A DNA stretch of 64,000 bases from JABDMH01 sp965223025. Its GTDB lineage: Bacteria > Bacteroidota > Bacteroidia > Chitinophagales > Saprospiraceae. Location of the stretch: positions 558,001 through 622,000 of the forward strand of contig CBDCVP010000021.1 of NCBI GenBank assembly GCA_965223025.1, written 5' to 3'. Position numbers and translations under genes: made by a program. Below, one piece after another: positions 16,374 through 27,600 of the stretch. The notes under the pieces were generated by a model. The model searched no databases. It worked only from the letters and a program-made list of their open reading frames with translations, and was not told the DNA's origin. Within the stretch, counting starts at the first letter, position 1; every line of letters starts with the position of its first letter.

Positions 16374-19181
16374 TTACTCTGAGAATTGAGGTGTGACGGA
16401 AGCTACCACCGGAAAATGATCTGAGGGATACCTCCCGTTCCTGGATTTACACACGATTTCGAAGGAGGAGACCTGTGAGTTTTTATCCACGAAAATGTGA
16501 TCAATTTGCTTGAGAGGAAGATCATCTTTGACCAAAAAGCCTGAAAAGGTTCCTCTAGGTCCCTGCGGCTGCTCATTGGAGATCACCCTACCATCGATGA
16601 TGCCATAGTCCGTGCGGGATGAAGTCATGGCTAAATATGGTTTTGATTGGGTGTGAAAATTGAAATCACCCATCAGTACAAAGGGATCTTCTCCAGCGAT
16701 TGACTTGATTTGTTCACGAATCAGCAGTACGCTTTCATATCTTGCTTGCTCACCCCGATGATCAAAGTGAGTATTGAATACGTAGTACTGCAAACGAGAA
16801 TTTTTATGCTCAAAAAGTCCCCATGTGAGGATTCTTGGCAGAGCCGCATCCCAGCCTTTTGATGGTTCGTTGGGAGTAGGACTGAGCCAGAAATGACCTG
16901 ATTTCATGAGGTTCCACTCTTTTCTTTTGTAGAAAATGGGGGCATATTCGCCCTTTTTGTCACCATCTTCCCTGCCGACACCAAACCACCGGTATCCTTT
17001 TAATCCCCTACGAACATCCCTGCACTGATGGCCCAGAGCCTCCTGTAGACCCAGGAAGTCCGGGCTGAATGAATCCATCACCTCCATGGCGAAGTTCTTG
17101 CGTTTTGGCCAAGCACTTTCGCCGTCACCAGGATTATCATACCTGATATTGAAGGTCATCACTTTAATCTCTTTGCCTGTGGTGGGGGGATCTGTAAATG
17201 TGCAGGACCAATATTGATTGGCCCGCTCACAGAGATCATGGATGTCTTCATTAAGCAAGAATCGGGCATCGACCAAAGAATCAAGTACCCTCCTAACTCG
17301 CAAGATGTACTGATTTTTATTGTTGTACAGGGTCTCAAGCGATGGGCGGTCGTCGGCAGGATTAGGTTGTTGGGGCAATGGAATGAAAGTTCCCTGGTAA
17401 TCTCGCAACTCACCATTTCCTCCACGGAAGCCCTGGCGCACAGCATATGGTATGTATGTAGCTAGGGGTACCTCCAGCTCAAAGTTGCGAATGCCGGCAG
17501 ACTCATTGCCAAAAGCATCCACTTGAGGAGCTAAAGAGACAAATGGATCACGTAAAAGTGGCGGCTGCTTGGTGATGATGCCTCGATACCAGTTACCTCC
17601 GTAGTCTGCTCGATAGGCGTTATGTATCACATGCGATGGATTAAACGACGGAATGTTTGGATAGTCGATGGCTTGTATAGAAACCAACTGCTCTTCGGCG
17701 ATCGTTGGATATTGACTGGGCGGAGGGTCTTTATCCTTATGGACCCACTCCTTCAATGATAGGAGGAGTGCCCTCAGATTGGGTTGGTACTGCAATGGAT
17801 TACCGATGATGATCTGGTGCTGCCCTGGCGAGTCTACTGTAGGAACCGGATCCACATAATGTTGCGCACTTGCAATGTGATAAATGCGCTCATTGTCAAG
17901 GGATTTAACGTCTGATTTGCCATCGGGAGTGGTATGGATCAAGCTGGCGGCCCGATTCCAATATTCGTAGCCGGTATTTACGTAGAAAATTTTAGGTCGG
18001 TAGGGCAAGGGCAGTGCATTGAGTAGCCCATCGGTGTGGCGATGTTTTTTATCCATAGTTTTCCTTCCCGCAAAGGGAAAAAGGTCTGTCGGATAAAAAA
18101 AGGTGGAATAACGGCTTCCCGCTCTCGATGGTTGACCGAATCGATGATTAAAGCTGCCTCTGCCTGCTCCAGCACCCACGATCATCATGCCATCGTAAGC
18201 AATTCTGCCTTCCTCATCGATATTAAATCCTTGGTACAGGAGGTGACGTAAGAGTCGGCCTGCCTGCGAGAACCCGGTGGCAATCCCCTTTCGTGCAGGA
18301 AAAGCACAGGTAGAGTCATGCTTGGCATAGGCAATGATATCTCTTACGGCAGTCAGACCCAGTCCTACCAGTGGAGGATCCACTGAATGGTAGATCAGCT
18401 CGTATATCATCCCCGGCTCGAATCCCGACTGACTATGGATCCATTCATGATCAAGTACAATTTGATCATCATCAAGTCTGCCAAAATCCCAGAGTTGCTC
18501 ATCTACGTCAATCCTTGGTGCATCTCTGCCTACTCTTTTGGTAAGACGATGTATTTGCGAGGAGGGATCGTAAACCGGATACCCACTCTGCGTATGGTGG
18601 CCCAACTTTAGGTTTTGAGTAGGCTCATCTATGCGCCAATCACTTCTGACCAGGCCAATGATCGGTGCTCCCTCAGGATACTTGGCTACCGGAGTATTAA
18701 AACGAAGAAGGGTCCTGTCTTCAGGTAAGTCAAATTGCCAGCCAACCCAAATAAATGTAAACCCCTGTTTGAGGAATAGACCGTCACCAAATGCTGCCTC
18801 ATCGTGTGGGTTTTGAAGTTCTCCATAGCCATTAAAAATAATGCTGGGTACAAACTTACCACCATGGTCACTGACTTCAACCAGTGCAAGCTCAGACTCG
18901 TGGTGCACTGGCTTTAGCACCACGAGGTCGGCACTTGATCGCACCAAGTCATCTTGGTCCACGGGTGCGAGATGGATATCCGTGACTTTCCGATTGTACG
19001 AACTATTGGGATCAGTGCCGAAAAAGACCTTACCCTTTATTAGTTCGTAGGGCCCTATTACTCCCCACGATTTTCCATGTACGATTGTATCCCTTTGGAT
19101 GATCTCTACCGATAGTACCCTGGCTCGGGATGGCAGAAACACCAGGATCAGGCAACCGATGGTCAAGAATTGCTTCATCAT
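16374..19181 (-). CDS. fusion of alpha/beta hydrolase domain and endonuclease/exonuclease/phosphatase domain
   Basis: This 935-residue exported protein has a signal peptide (FLTIGCLILVFLPSRA). Residues about 20-665 form a large alpha/beta-hydrolase-like domain with the nucleophile elbow GFSQAGRLL, similar to the uncharacterised 'alpha/beta hydrolase domain' family (PF20091-like). From about residue 672 an EEP-superfamily domain follows, with the N in VMTFNIRYDNPG, the E in LGLQEALG, NTHFDHRG, MGDFNFH and the terminal SDHFPVVAS, all canonical catalytic positions. Both active sites look complete, so this may hydrolyse an ester and a phosphodiester of one exported substrate such as a phospholipid. 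The start overlaps the CPBP gene's stop by 4 bp, so they form an operon. Confidence 0.85.
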   Translation of the reverse strand: MMKQFLTIGCLILVFLPSRARVLSVEIIQRDTIVHGKSWGVIGPYELIKGKVFFGTDPNSSYNRKVTDIHLAPVDQDDLVRSSADLVVLKPVHHESELALVEVSDHGGKFVPSIIFNGYGELQNPHDEAAFGDGLFLKQGFTFIWVGWQFDLPEDRTLLRFNTPVAKYPEGAPIIGLVRSDWRIDEPTQNLKLGHHTQSGYPVYDPSSQIHRLTKRVGRDAPRIDVDEQLWDFGRLDDDQIVLDHEWIHSQSGFEPGMIYELIYHSVDPPLVGLGLTAVRDIIAYAKHDSTCAFPARKGIATGFSQAGRLLRHLLYQGFNIDEEGRIAYDGMMIVGAGAGRGSFNHRFGQPSRAGSRYSTFFYPTDLFPFAGRKTMDKKHRHTDGLLNALPLPYRPKIFYVNTGYEYWNRAASLIHTTPDGKSDVKSLDNERIYHIASAQHYVDPVPTVDSPGQHQIIIGNPLQYQPNLRALLLSLKEWVHKDKDPPPSQYPTIAEEQLVSIQAIDYPNIPSFNPSHVIHNAYRADYGGNWYRGIITKQPPLLRDPFVSLAPQVDAFGNESAGIRNFELEVPLATYIPYAVRQGFRGGNGELRDYQGTFIPLPQQPNPADDRPSLETLYNNKNQYILRVRRVLDSLVDARFLLNEDIHDLCERANQYWSCTFTDPPTTGKEIKVMTFNIRYDNPGDGESAWPKRKNFAMEVMDSFSPDFLGLQEALGHQCRDVRRGLKGYRWFGVGREDGDKKGEYAPIFYKRKEWNLMKSGHFWLSPTPNEPSKGWDAALPRILTWGLFEHKNSRLQYYVFNTHFDHRGEQARYESVLLIREQIKSIAGEDPFVLMGDFNFHTQSKPYLAMTSSRTDYGIIDGRVISNEQPQGPRGTFSGFLVKDDLPLKQIDHIFVDKNSQVSSFEIVCKSRNGRYPSDHFPVVASVTPQFSE

Positions 19182-20086
19182 GACAGACCTGATTTGACTT
19201 TTTTGAAATATTGGACCGTGGGGATCAAAAGTAATATAGAGAGGATGACAACATACCAGGGAATCTCGCTAACTGCAGGGTTTTCGATCTCCGATATTTG
19301 CGTTGGATCAAGGTAAGCCATCAGGAGCATACCGGCATTGTTGAAAAAGTGAATGACTATGGGAAGCATGAGATGCTCAGTCCAGTAGTAGAGGTAACCC
19401 AGAAACAGGCCAAGCAGAAAGCGGGGAAGAAAGCCTGCAAATTGAAAGTGTACAGCACTAAATAGTAGCGCAGTTATCCAGATGCTCACTTGCGGATTTC
19501 TGAAGAATGCGTATCCGATACGCTGAATGATCCCCCGAAATAGGAGCTCCTCACCAAGAGCTGGCAGTATGGCCATCAAACATATATTGAGCAGGAGCAC
19601 TGAGGTGTTCTCCATTTTTAGCATCTGCACGATGGTCTCGTTCGCGCTGCTTTCCATGGCATTCATCCAGGTAGGAAGGTCCACCATTTGATTTAGTTCA
19701 TAGCTGTATTGTATGATCGGGATCAACAAAACGAGCATCAAGAAGCCCATCATTATCCAAGATGGCTTAAGGCCTGAAGGGATCCTGAAAAAATGTAGTG
19801 CACCGGTCTTAGAAGCAATGATGATAAAGACCACTGAGGGAATCAGAAAACTGAAAGAATGCAGGACCAGCAGTGATAACCTTAGATGCCCGGTGCTCAG
19901 ATGGTGACCCTGTGTCATGCCAAGTTGTTGAGTAAATAGGCTGCTGATCATGCTACCTGCAAGGATGCAAACAGTGAGCACGATGAGCAATTGCACGAGC
20001 CATTTGGCAGCCTCTGTACGATTCAAACCGATATTTGGCTGAGTCGTCAAAATTGTATCTTCGTATCGCTGAACATTAGACTCCAT
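19178..20086 (-). CDS. CPBP family intramembrane metalloprotease
   Basis: This 302-residue membrane protein of the CAAX-protease/bacteriocin-processing (Abi) family has about eight hydrophobic segments. The motifs are EELLFRG near residue 170 (glutamates and arginine), FSAVHFQFAG and the final HFFNNAG. The pairs EE and the two histidines would bind zinc inside the membrane. Family members cleave prenylated or membrane proteins; the substrate here is unknown. It is the first gene of a two-gene operon with the hydrolase-phosphatase fusion and is divergent from pdxJ, 38 bp away. Confidence 0.9.
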   Translation of the reverse strand: MESNVQRYEDTILTTQPNIGLNRTEAAKWLVQLLIVLTVCILAGSMISSLFTQQLGMTQGHHLSTGHLRLSLLVLHSFSFLIPSVVFIIIASKTGALHFFRIPSGLKPSWIMMGFLMLVLLIPIIQYSYELNQMVDLPTWMNAMESSANETIVQMLKMENTSVLLLNICLMAILPALGEELLFRGIIQRIGYAFFRNPQVSIWITALLFSAVHFQFAGFLPRFLLGLFLGYLYYWTEHLMLPIVIHFFNNAGMLLMAYLDPTQISEIENPAVSEIPWYVVILSILLLIPTVQYFKKVKSGLS

Positions 20087-20124
20087 TCACCTCCCCAAAG
20101 CATTTTGTACTAATTAAGAAACTT

Positions 20125-20847
20125 ATGTCTTTGCACACTAGATTGAGCGTAAATATCAACAAAGTTGCACTAATAAGAAATGCCCGGGGCAGCAATATGC
20201 CCGATCTTGTACAGGTAGCAAGAGATTGTGAGCAATTTGGTGCTCAGGGTATCACCGTACATCCACGTCCGGATGAACGGCATGTCCGGTATGATGATAT
20301 ACCCAGGTTGAATGCCGTCGTACAGACAGAGTTTAATATTGAGGGTAATCCCACAGAGCGCTTCCTAGAGATGGTGGTGAAGGAAAAACCTCATCAATGT
20401 ACTTTGGTGCCAGATGCTCCCGAAGCTCTGACCTCAGATGCTGGTTGGGACACCATCAAGCATCGTGATTTTCTCACAGAGGTGATAGGTCGATTGAAGT
20501 CGGCTGGTGTGCGTACCTCACTCTTTCTCGATCCGGATGTCAGCATGGTCGAAGGAGCAGTTAACGTGGGAGCAGACCGGATTGAGCTGTACACAGGAAA
20601 ATATGCGAAAGAATACCACAAGGGTAAAGACTCAGCCATTAAAGCATTTGTTCAGACTGCTGCTGCTGCTCATTCGGCTGGATTGGGTGTTAATGCAGGC
20701 CATGATCTTAATTTGGAGAACTTAAGATTTTTCCGTGCTTCGATCCCCGAGCTGCAGGAAGTATCCATTGGTCATGCATTGGTCTGTGACGCCTTATACT
20801 ACGGCCTTCAAAACGTAATACAAATGTATCTAGCGCGACTTTCATAG
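20125..20847 (+). CDS. pdxJ: pyridoxine 5'-phosphate synthase
   Basis: PdxJ condenses 1-deoxy-D-xylulose 5-phosphate with 3-amino-2-oxopropyl phosphate to make pyridoxine 5'-phosphate, the last ring-forming step of the DXP-dependent vitamin B6 pathway. The 240-residue length is typical. Motifs seen are LSVNINKVALIRNARG at the N-terminus, QGITVHPRPDERHV, TLVPDAPEALTSDAGWD and GLGVNAGHDLNLEN with SIGHAL near the end. The oxidase that follows this pathway, pdxH, is also in the window (35164-35814) but not adjacent. Confidence 0.97.
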   Translation: MSLHTRLSVNINKVALIRNARGSNMPDLVQVARDCEQFGAQGITVHPRPDERHVRYDDIPRLNAVVQTEFNIEGNPTERFLEMVVKEKPHQCTLVPDAPEALTSDAGWDTIKHRDFLTEVIGRLKSAGVRTSLFLDPDVSMVEGAVNVGADRIELYTGKYAKEYHKGKDSAIKAFVQTAAAAHSAGLGVNAGHDLNLENLRFFRASIPELQEVSIGHALVCDALYYGLQNVIQMYLARLS

Positions 20848-20892
20848 GCATCATATTAAGATCTGTCATCATCTATCTTGCTGACATTGAGG

Positions 20893-20900
20893 TAGTTTTG
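20893..20900 (+). promoter_or_regulatory. possible promoter -7 element before the HD-like gene
   Basis: TAGTTTTG fits the Bacteroidota -7 consensus TAnnTTTG and lies 98 bp upstream of the start at 20999. A TTG at a good -33 spacing is not evident, so the support is modest. Confidence 0.35.
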
Positions 20901-20998
20901 TGGATCTTATGATTTTACTGGCACGATTTCTGTATTTCTTCTAAGGTTATGGATTTCATCTGAATCGTCCATAGCCAGTAGGGATTTTAGAAATCGAA

Positions 20999-21667
20999 AT
21001 GAAGCCGGAAGATAGCTTGGACTTACCACAAAGGCGACTTGCGAAAATCGCAGAAAGGGCACAAGACTTTGTCTTAGACCTGCTGAGCACGACCTTGCAA
21101 AGCAATTATGTATTCCACAATCAACGACTGACGGTCCTGACCGTGCACGCTGTGCGCACGATTGGCCTGCACGAGAATCTCTCACATGACGATATTCGTC
21201 GGTTGGAAATAGCTGCCTGGTTTCAAAACTCAGGATTTGTCAGAGAAGCTAAGCACCCCATTAATTCTGCAGCAGCTTTCGCCAACAATTTCTTAGAGCG
21301 CAACGGAGTAGATATTAAGGAAAAGCATCAGATCATTACGGCTATCAGGCACGTGGCAAACCCCCAAAGAGTGGAAAATACATTTGAGCGGGTCCTATAT
21401 GATGCTAAATGGTACTTTCTAGCGGCTTCCAACTATAAGGAAATGCTCCAAAGGCTCCGGCAAGAACTGGCTTTTCAAAATCAGATCTACGTGGATGACC
21501 ATTGGAAATCATATGTCGCCAGATTGGTCTATGGTCAGGAATATTTGACTGACTACGGCATCAATGTCCTTGAGAGAAATAAACGCCGAAACTTCTACGA
21601 CTTTAGGTTGGCATCCGCTCCCTTGCTGGCAGAAAGGGAAGTGGCAGAAGGTTCATCACAGCTGTGA
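20999..21667 (+). CDS. HD-domain-like protein with degenerate catalytic motif
   Basis: This 222-residue protein resembles the HD superfamily of metal-dependent phosphohydrolases. The N-terminal helix pattern YVFHNQRLTVLTVHAVRTIG corresponds to the first-His region, and LEIAAWFQNSGFV to the normal AAWFHDxGY. The namesake His-Asp pair is replaced by Gln76-Asn77. A later His is present in ITAIRHVANPQ. The changes at the metal site suggest a non-catalytic, perhaps nucleotide-sensing, domain. No membrane segment is present. It stands alone after pdxJ and ends 13 bp from the convergent giant adhesin gene. The assignment is by pattern and moderately sure. Confidence 0.65.
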   Translation: MKPEDSLDLPQRRLAKIAERAQDFVLDLLSTTLQSNYVFHNQRLTVLTVHAVRTIGLHENLSHDDIRRLEIAAWFQNSGFVREAKHPINSAAAFANNFLERNGVDIKEKHQIITAIRHVANPQRVENTFERVLYDAKWYFLAASNYKEMLQRLRQELAFQNQIYVDDHWKSYVARLVYGQEYLTDYGINVLERNKRRNFYDFRLASAPLLAEREVAEGSSQL

Positions 21668-21668
21668 T
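21655..21668. terminator. 14-bp perfect palindrome between convergent genes
   Basis: ATCACAGCTGTGAT overlaps the stop codon of the HD-like gene (21665-21667) and lies 12 bp from the end of the convergent adhesin gene. It could form a short two-way 3' hairpin or bind a dimeric protein. There is no adjacent T-run. Confidence 0.35.
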
Positions 21669-21680
21669 AGATACCTATGA

Positions 21681-24600
21681 CTATTTCAGGATGTGAAGAC
21701 TTCCTTGATATGATCTCGCATACCCCTGCTTGAACCTGATGCGTATCAGATACATAAAAACTTCTGGAGTAATGACTTTTTCTAATTGACCTTCCAATTC
21801 AGAAATCGGAAGATTGGGTGGAAAGTCACTTGCTTTATGTACTAAGAGACCTTCCTTGTTGTAAATTTCTATAGACTCAATAATGTCAATAAGATCCTTG
21901 CCATCGTAGACGATCAGCTCGTCATTGAGGCCGTCTCCATTCAACGTGATGACATTCGGGATGAAAAACAGTTGCCTTTCGTCGACCGTAATAGTCACAT
22001 GGGCAGCAAGCATGCATCCTTGCCGGTCCTGGACCTGGAAGTGATAGGTTTCCGTTTGTTCTGGACTAGCGATGAAACCGAGACATGCGTCACAAATAGG
22101 GCTTTGATCGGTGAACCATCTATATGTTAGCTCACTATCGCCACCCATGATGGTAGCCTGTATTTGGATCTCCTCTCCTCTCTTGATGGTACGATGATCG
22201 CTCACTAGGATTTGAGTCTGCTCATCAATGAAAAGCAACTCTTCGAAGCGACATCCATTTTGATCAGTCACTAAAATGTCGTGACTTCCTACTCCCAAAA
22301 TTGTGGGTGTACTTAGATCGTCTAGTACCGTATCATCAATGCTAATACTATATGGGTCTTGGCCTCCAAGTACATGGTGAAATGTGAGTTTAGCTGATGG
22401 GCTTGAGTCACAGATGGACCGTCCCAGGTCATAGTCTATCCCCACTATGCTATCTATGGTTAACCAAATAGAGTCGGTTGTCGAACAGTGGTCATCGGAT
22501 GCAAACACGGTGTACAGCCCTGCCGATAAATCTGATAAGTGGTATGTGCCTTCCGGTGCGAGACCAGGCCAAGAGACCTTTGGGATGCCTGCAACATTGG
22601 TTAATTCGACTTGAATGCTGCCATCGTTTCCCCGGCAGGATGGATTGGTTACATAGTGTTCGACCTTTAGCTGACAGATCTCATACGGCAGAATCTCAAA
22701 AGAATCCTCTTGACGGCATCCTTTACTATCTGTCACGGTGACGCTATGAAGTCCTGGTGCTAGGTCATCAGTATGGTTATCGACACTCCCATTGCTCCAC
22801 ATATAGGTATATTCGGGATGGCCGCCAGTCACGTTAGCAGTCGCCATCCCATTGTGGGCCTCCACCCCTTGTTGATGCTCTAATTCCAACGAGATGGTGA
22901 TTTCCGGTGGATCCGTGATGATATAAGACAATTGATGCGTACATCCATCGGCATCATAAACAGTTAGGGTATAGCTACCTGCATTTAGACCAGTGGCGAT
23001 GTTATTTGTCCACGCCGAATCATGTTGCCAGATGACATCAACGGGTTGAGCTGCACTTGTGGCACTCAGGATTGCGGTTCCAGTAGCATCTCCGTGACAA
23101 GCAGGATCCGTGATGGCTACTGCAGCAGATAGTGTGCATGCAAAGTCATTGATATTGATAAAACTGCTGTCCGAGCAGCCAAGCTGGTCCGTGACGGTTA
23201 CGGAATAAGGGCCCGGCTTCAGACCACCGATGCTATCAGTTGAAGCACCATTACTCCAGGCGTACCTGACAGGTGCATTCCCACCCCTCACCTGGCTCTT
23301 GATCCAACCATCCTGGATACCTGCTTTGGTGACATCTACTGATTCTATGGAGAGTTCCAAAAAGTCATCAGCATTGATCTCGAATTCCAAGTGCTGCCGA
23401 CAACCTGAATGATCAGAAACGGTAACTATATAATATCCGGGCCCGAGATGGTCTGCTTTGGACAAGACTAGACTTGAATCATGACTCCACTGAAAAGTCA
23501 CTTTGGTCAGGGTGTCAGACAGCGATACTTGGGCCTCACCATTGTTTTGGCCAATGCATCCCACCTGCCAGGTTATGGATGCATCGATTTGACAATCGAA
23601 TGTATCGATCTTAAAAGATGTATCTATCTGACAACCAGCATTATCTGTCACAGTAAGTCGATAGTTGCCAGGTGTCAACCCTTCGAGTGTTGGTGTGTTC
23701 ATGCCATTATCCCAAGCGTAATGGTATGGACTTTCTCCACCCTCGGTTTTGAGCGTAATGGATCCTTTGTTGCCTGTTTCGTGATTAAATACAGCCTCTA
23801 GCGTCATTGGTGTAGGACTTGTCATTTCGAAGGTGTCCGATCTGGAGCAGCCACCAGCCTCTGTGGTAGTCACCGCAAATTTTCCAGCCCAGAGCTTATC
23901 AGCCTGGCCAATCGCTAAGGTATCATCATGGCTCCAATCAAAAGTATAGGGCATCTTGCCTCCTGAGACGGAGACCTGAGCCATTCCGCTACTGTCTCCA
24001 TGACAGGCAATATCCTCACTTTGAATCGAAACTTCTAGATTGCATGGTGATGCTAGTAGAAGCTGAGTGCTCGTCGTACATTGATTTTGATCTGTGGCAG
24101 ACAAGATCAGCGTATCTAGATCCATTGGCTTGGTCGATTCGGTGCTGTCACCGGAGCTCCAATAGTATTGGTAAGGGGGGGTGCCGCCGGTGACCTCAGC
24201 TATGTAATCGTTTCCCTCCTTTCCGGAGATAATGTTAACTCGCAATGAATCGGGATTCAATAGGCTTGCCGAAGTGTCAAAACGGCAACCATGAGCATCC
24301 ATGATGATTAGTTCGTAATGGCCGTGGCCAACATGGACGAGATCCTTAGCATCATCAAAGTCACCAATTCCGTCCACATTCCAATCATACCTGATGGGTT
24401 CTTCGCCCGAAATGCTCAGATTGATCATTCCACTTTCTTCTCCGTGACAGATGGGATGAATGATGTCCATGTCCAGCTCAGGAGGGGTTCTTATGGTAAT
24501 GACGGTAGACACCGGCATGGCACATTGACCGACTAGTGGTTGAAAAGTAAGTCTAATGTCCCCTTGTAAGTTGGATGGGTCAAAGACATCATCCGCCACA

Positions 24601-27600
24601 CCGGGTCCCGACCAAGTACCTTGGAGGTTTTCCTGCATCAGCTTGAGCCCTAGTTGTGGCCCATTCGGACAGATATTATTGGGAATGTCGACCTCTGGTT
24701 GGGAGGGTGTTATGATTTCCAACTTAGCCTCCACCGAAGCAGCACATTGGTCTTGATCAGGGGTGAACAAAAGCGATACGATGCCTGTGACACCATGGGG
24801 ATCAAACGTATTCTCAGAAATACCAATACCCGTCCAAGTGCCTTTAATTCCAGATTGAATTTGATTCAACATGTGTCCACCACTGGATTGGCATAGTGTG
24901 CGGGGCAAGTCGGTTTCAATGGTAATGGTATCCACGATGGTCAAAGACAGGGAGCTGATTAAGCCACATTGATCCTCATCTGGGACAAAGGTCAGGTTTA
25001 GTTCACCACCGTGTCCGTTAGGATCAAATGCATTTTCCGTCACACCTGGACCATGCCAATTTCCCACCATCCCATCTTGCATAGTGGCTAGGTCAATTGG
25101 ATCACTGGTAGCACAGATATGTTGACTTAGGCTCAGACTCGGCCGTCTGGGTACTTGTACTGCGATCCCGATCTCACTGGATTGGCTACATTGTCCTGGG
25201 TCTGGGGTGAAGGTGAGGATATGGTCTCCACTTAATCCGGAGGGATTAAAAATGGGATGGTTTACTCCAGGTCCACTCCAGGTACCAGAGACTCCACTAT
25301 GTGAGTCACCCAAATCTAGTGCTGCCGACAGAGTGCAAATGGGTGGATGGGTTGGAAGAACTATAGTCTCTGCCTTGGTCACTGCAATTGTGGATTGTGC
25401 TGGTTCGGCACATTGTCCAGGATCTGGCGTGAAGGTCAGGACCTGGTCACCAGCTAAGCCGCTGGGATCAAAAAATGGGTGGCTGACCCCGGGACCGCTC
25501 CAGATCCCTGCGACGCCCTGATGATTGCTGAGAAGGTCGATGGGATCATCGTTTTCACAGAGTGGATCGAGGCCTGGCAGCGAGACAGAAGTTGGCTGTG
25601 CGACGGAGATCGTGGACTGCGCCGAGTTGGCACACTGTCCAGGATCTGGCGTAAAGGTCAGGACCTGGTCAACAGCTAAGCCGCTGGGATCAAAAAATGG
25701 GTGGTTGACCCCGGGACCGCTCCAGATCCCTACGATGCCCTGATGATTGCTGAGAAGGTCGATGGGATCATCGTTTTCACAGAGTGGATCGAGGCCTGGC
25801 AGCGAGACAGAAGTTGGCTGTGTGACGGAGATCGTGGACTGCGCAGGATCGGCACATTGTCCAGGATCTGGTGTGAAGGTCAGGACCTGGTCACCAGCTA
25901 AGCCGCTGGGATCAAAAAATGGGTGGTTGACCCTGGGACCGCTCCAGATACCGGCGATGCCCTGGTGATTGCTGAGAAGGTCGATGGGATCATCGTTTTC
26001 ACAGAGTGGATCGAGGTCTGGCAGCGAGAAAGAAGTTGGCTGTGTGACGGAGATCGTGGACTGCGCAGGATCGGCACATTGTCCAGGATCTGGCGTAAAG
26101 GTCAGGACCTGGTCACCAGCTAAGCCGCTGGGATTAAAAAATGGGTGGTTGACCCCGGGACCGCTCCAGATACCGGCGATGCCCTGATGATTGCTGAGAA
26201 GGTCGATGGGATCATCGTTTTCACAGAGTGGATCGAGGCCTGGCAGCGAGACAGAAGTAGGCTGTGTGACGGAGATCGTGGACAGTGCCGGGTTGGCACA
26301 CTGTCCAGGATCTGGCGTGAAGGTCAGGACCTGGTCACCAGCTAAGCCGCTGGGATTAAAAAATGGGTGGCTGACCCCGGGACCAGTCCAGATCCCGACG
26401 ATGCCCTGGTGATTGCTGAGAAGGTCGATAGGACCATCGGTTTCACAGAGTGGATCGAGGTCTGGCAGCGAGAGGGTAGTTGGCTGTGCGACGGAGATCG
26501 TGGATTGCACCGGGTTGGCACACTGTCCAGGATCTGGTGTAAAGGTCAGGACTTGGTCACCAGCTAAGCCGCTGGGATCAAAAAATGGGTGGTTGACCCC
26601 GGGACCGCTCCAGATCCCGGCGATGCCCTGGTGATTGCTGAGAAGGTCGATGGGATCATCGTTTTGACAGAGTGGATCGAGGTCTGGCAGCGAGAGGGAA
26701 GTTGGCTGTGTGACGGAGATCGTGGACTGTGCCGGGTTGGCACATTGTCCAGGATCTGGCGTGAAGGTCAGGACCTGGTCACCAGCTAAGCCGCTGGGAT
26801 CAAAAAATGGGTGGTTGACTCCGGGACCAGCTCCAGATCCCGGCGATGCCCTGGTGATTGCTGAGAAGGTCGATGGGATCATCGTTTTGACAGAGTGGAT
26901 CGAGGTCTGGCAGCGAGAGGGAAGTTGGCTGTGTGACGGAGATCGTGGACTGCGCAGGATCGGCACATTGTCCAGGATCTGGCGTGAAGGTCAGGACCTG
27001 GTCACCAGCTAAGCCGCTGGGATCAAAAAATGGGTGGCTGACCCCAGGACCAGTCCAGATCCCTGCGATGCCCTGATGATTGCTGAGAAGGTCGATGGGA
27101 TCATCGTTTTGACAGAGTGGATCGAGGTCTGGCAGAGAGACAGAAGTAGGCTGTGTGACGGAGATCGTGGACTGCGCAGGATCGGCACATTGTCCAGGAT
27201 CTGGCGTGAAGGTCAGGACCTGGTCACCAGCTAAGCCACTGGGATCAAAAAATGGGTGGTTGACCCCGGGACCGCTCCAGATCCCGGCGATGCCCTGGTG
27301 ATTGCTGAGAAGGTCGATGGGACCATCGTTTTCACAGAGTGGATCGAGGTCTGGCAGCGAGAGGGAAGTTGGCTGTGTGACGGAGATCGTGGACTGTGCC
27401 GGGTTGGCACATTGTCCAGGATCTGGCGTGAAGGTCAGGACCTGGTCACCAGCTAAGCCGCTGGGATCAAAAAATGGGTGGTTGACTCCGGGACCAGTCC
27501 ATGTTCCATCCCACCCATCTTGTTGAGGTGGAAGGGGGAGAGGATTGTCCAAACTACATACATCTGGAAGTGGATCAAGTGCTGGCAATGGAGGTTCATT

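Noticed and set aside
25479..27456. A series of plus-strand frames of 66-73 codons spaced 222 bp apart
   Set aside because: These are antisense frames created by the tandem repeats of the adhesin gene, not separate genes.
24460..27530. CRISPR-like array
   Set aside because: The repeat unit is 222 bp, has no short unique spacers, lies in a coding frame and encodes protein domains.
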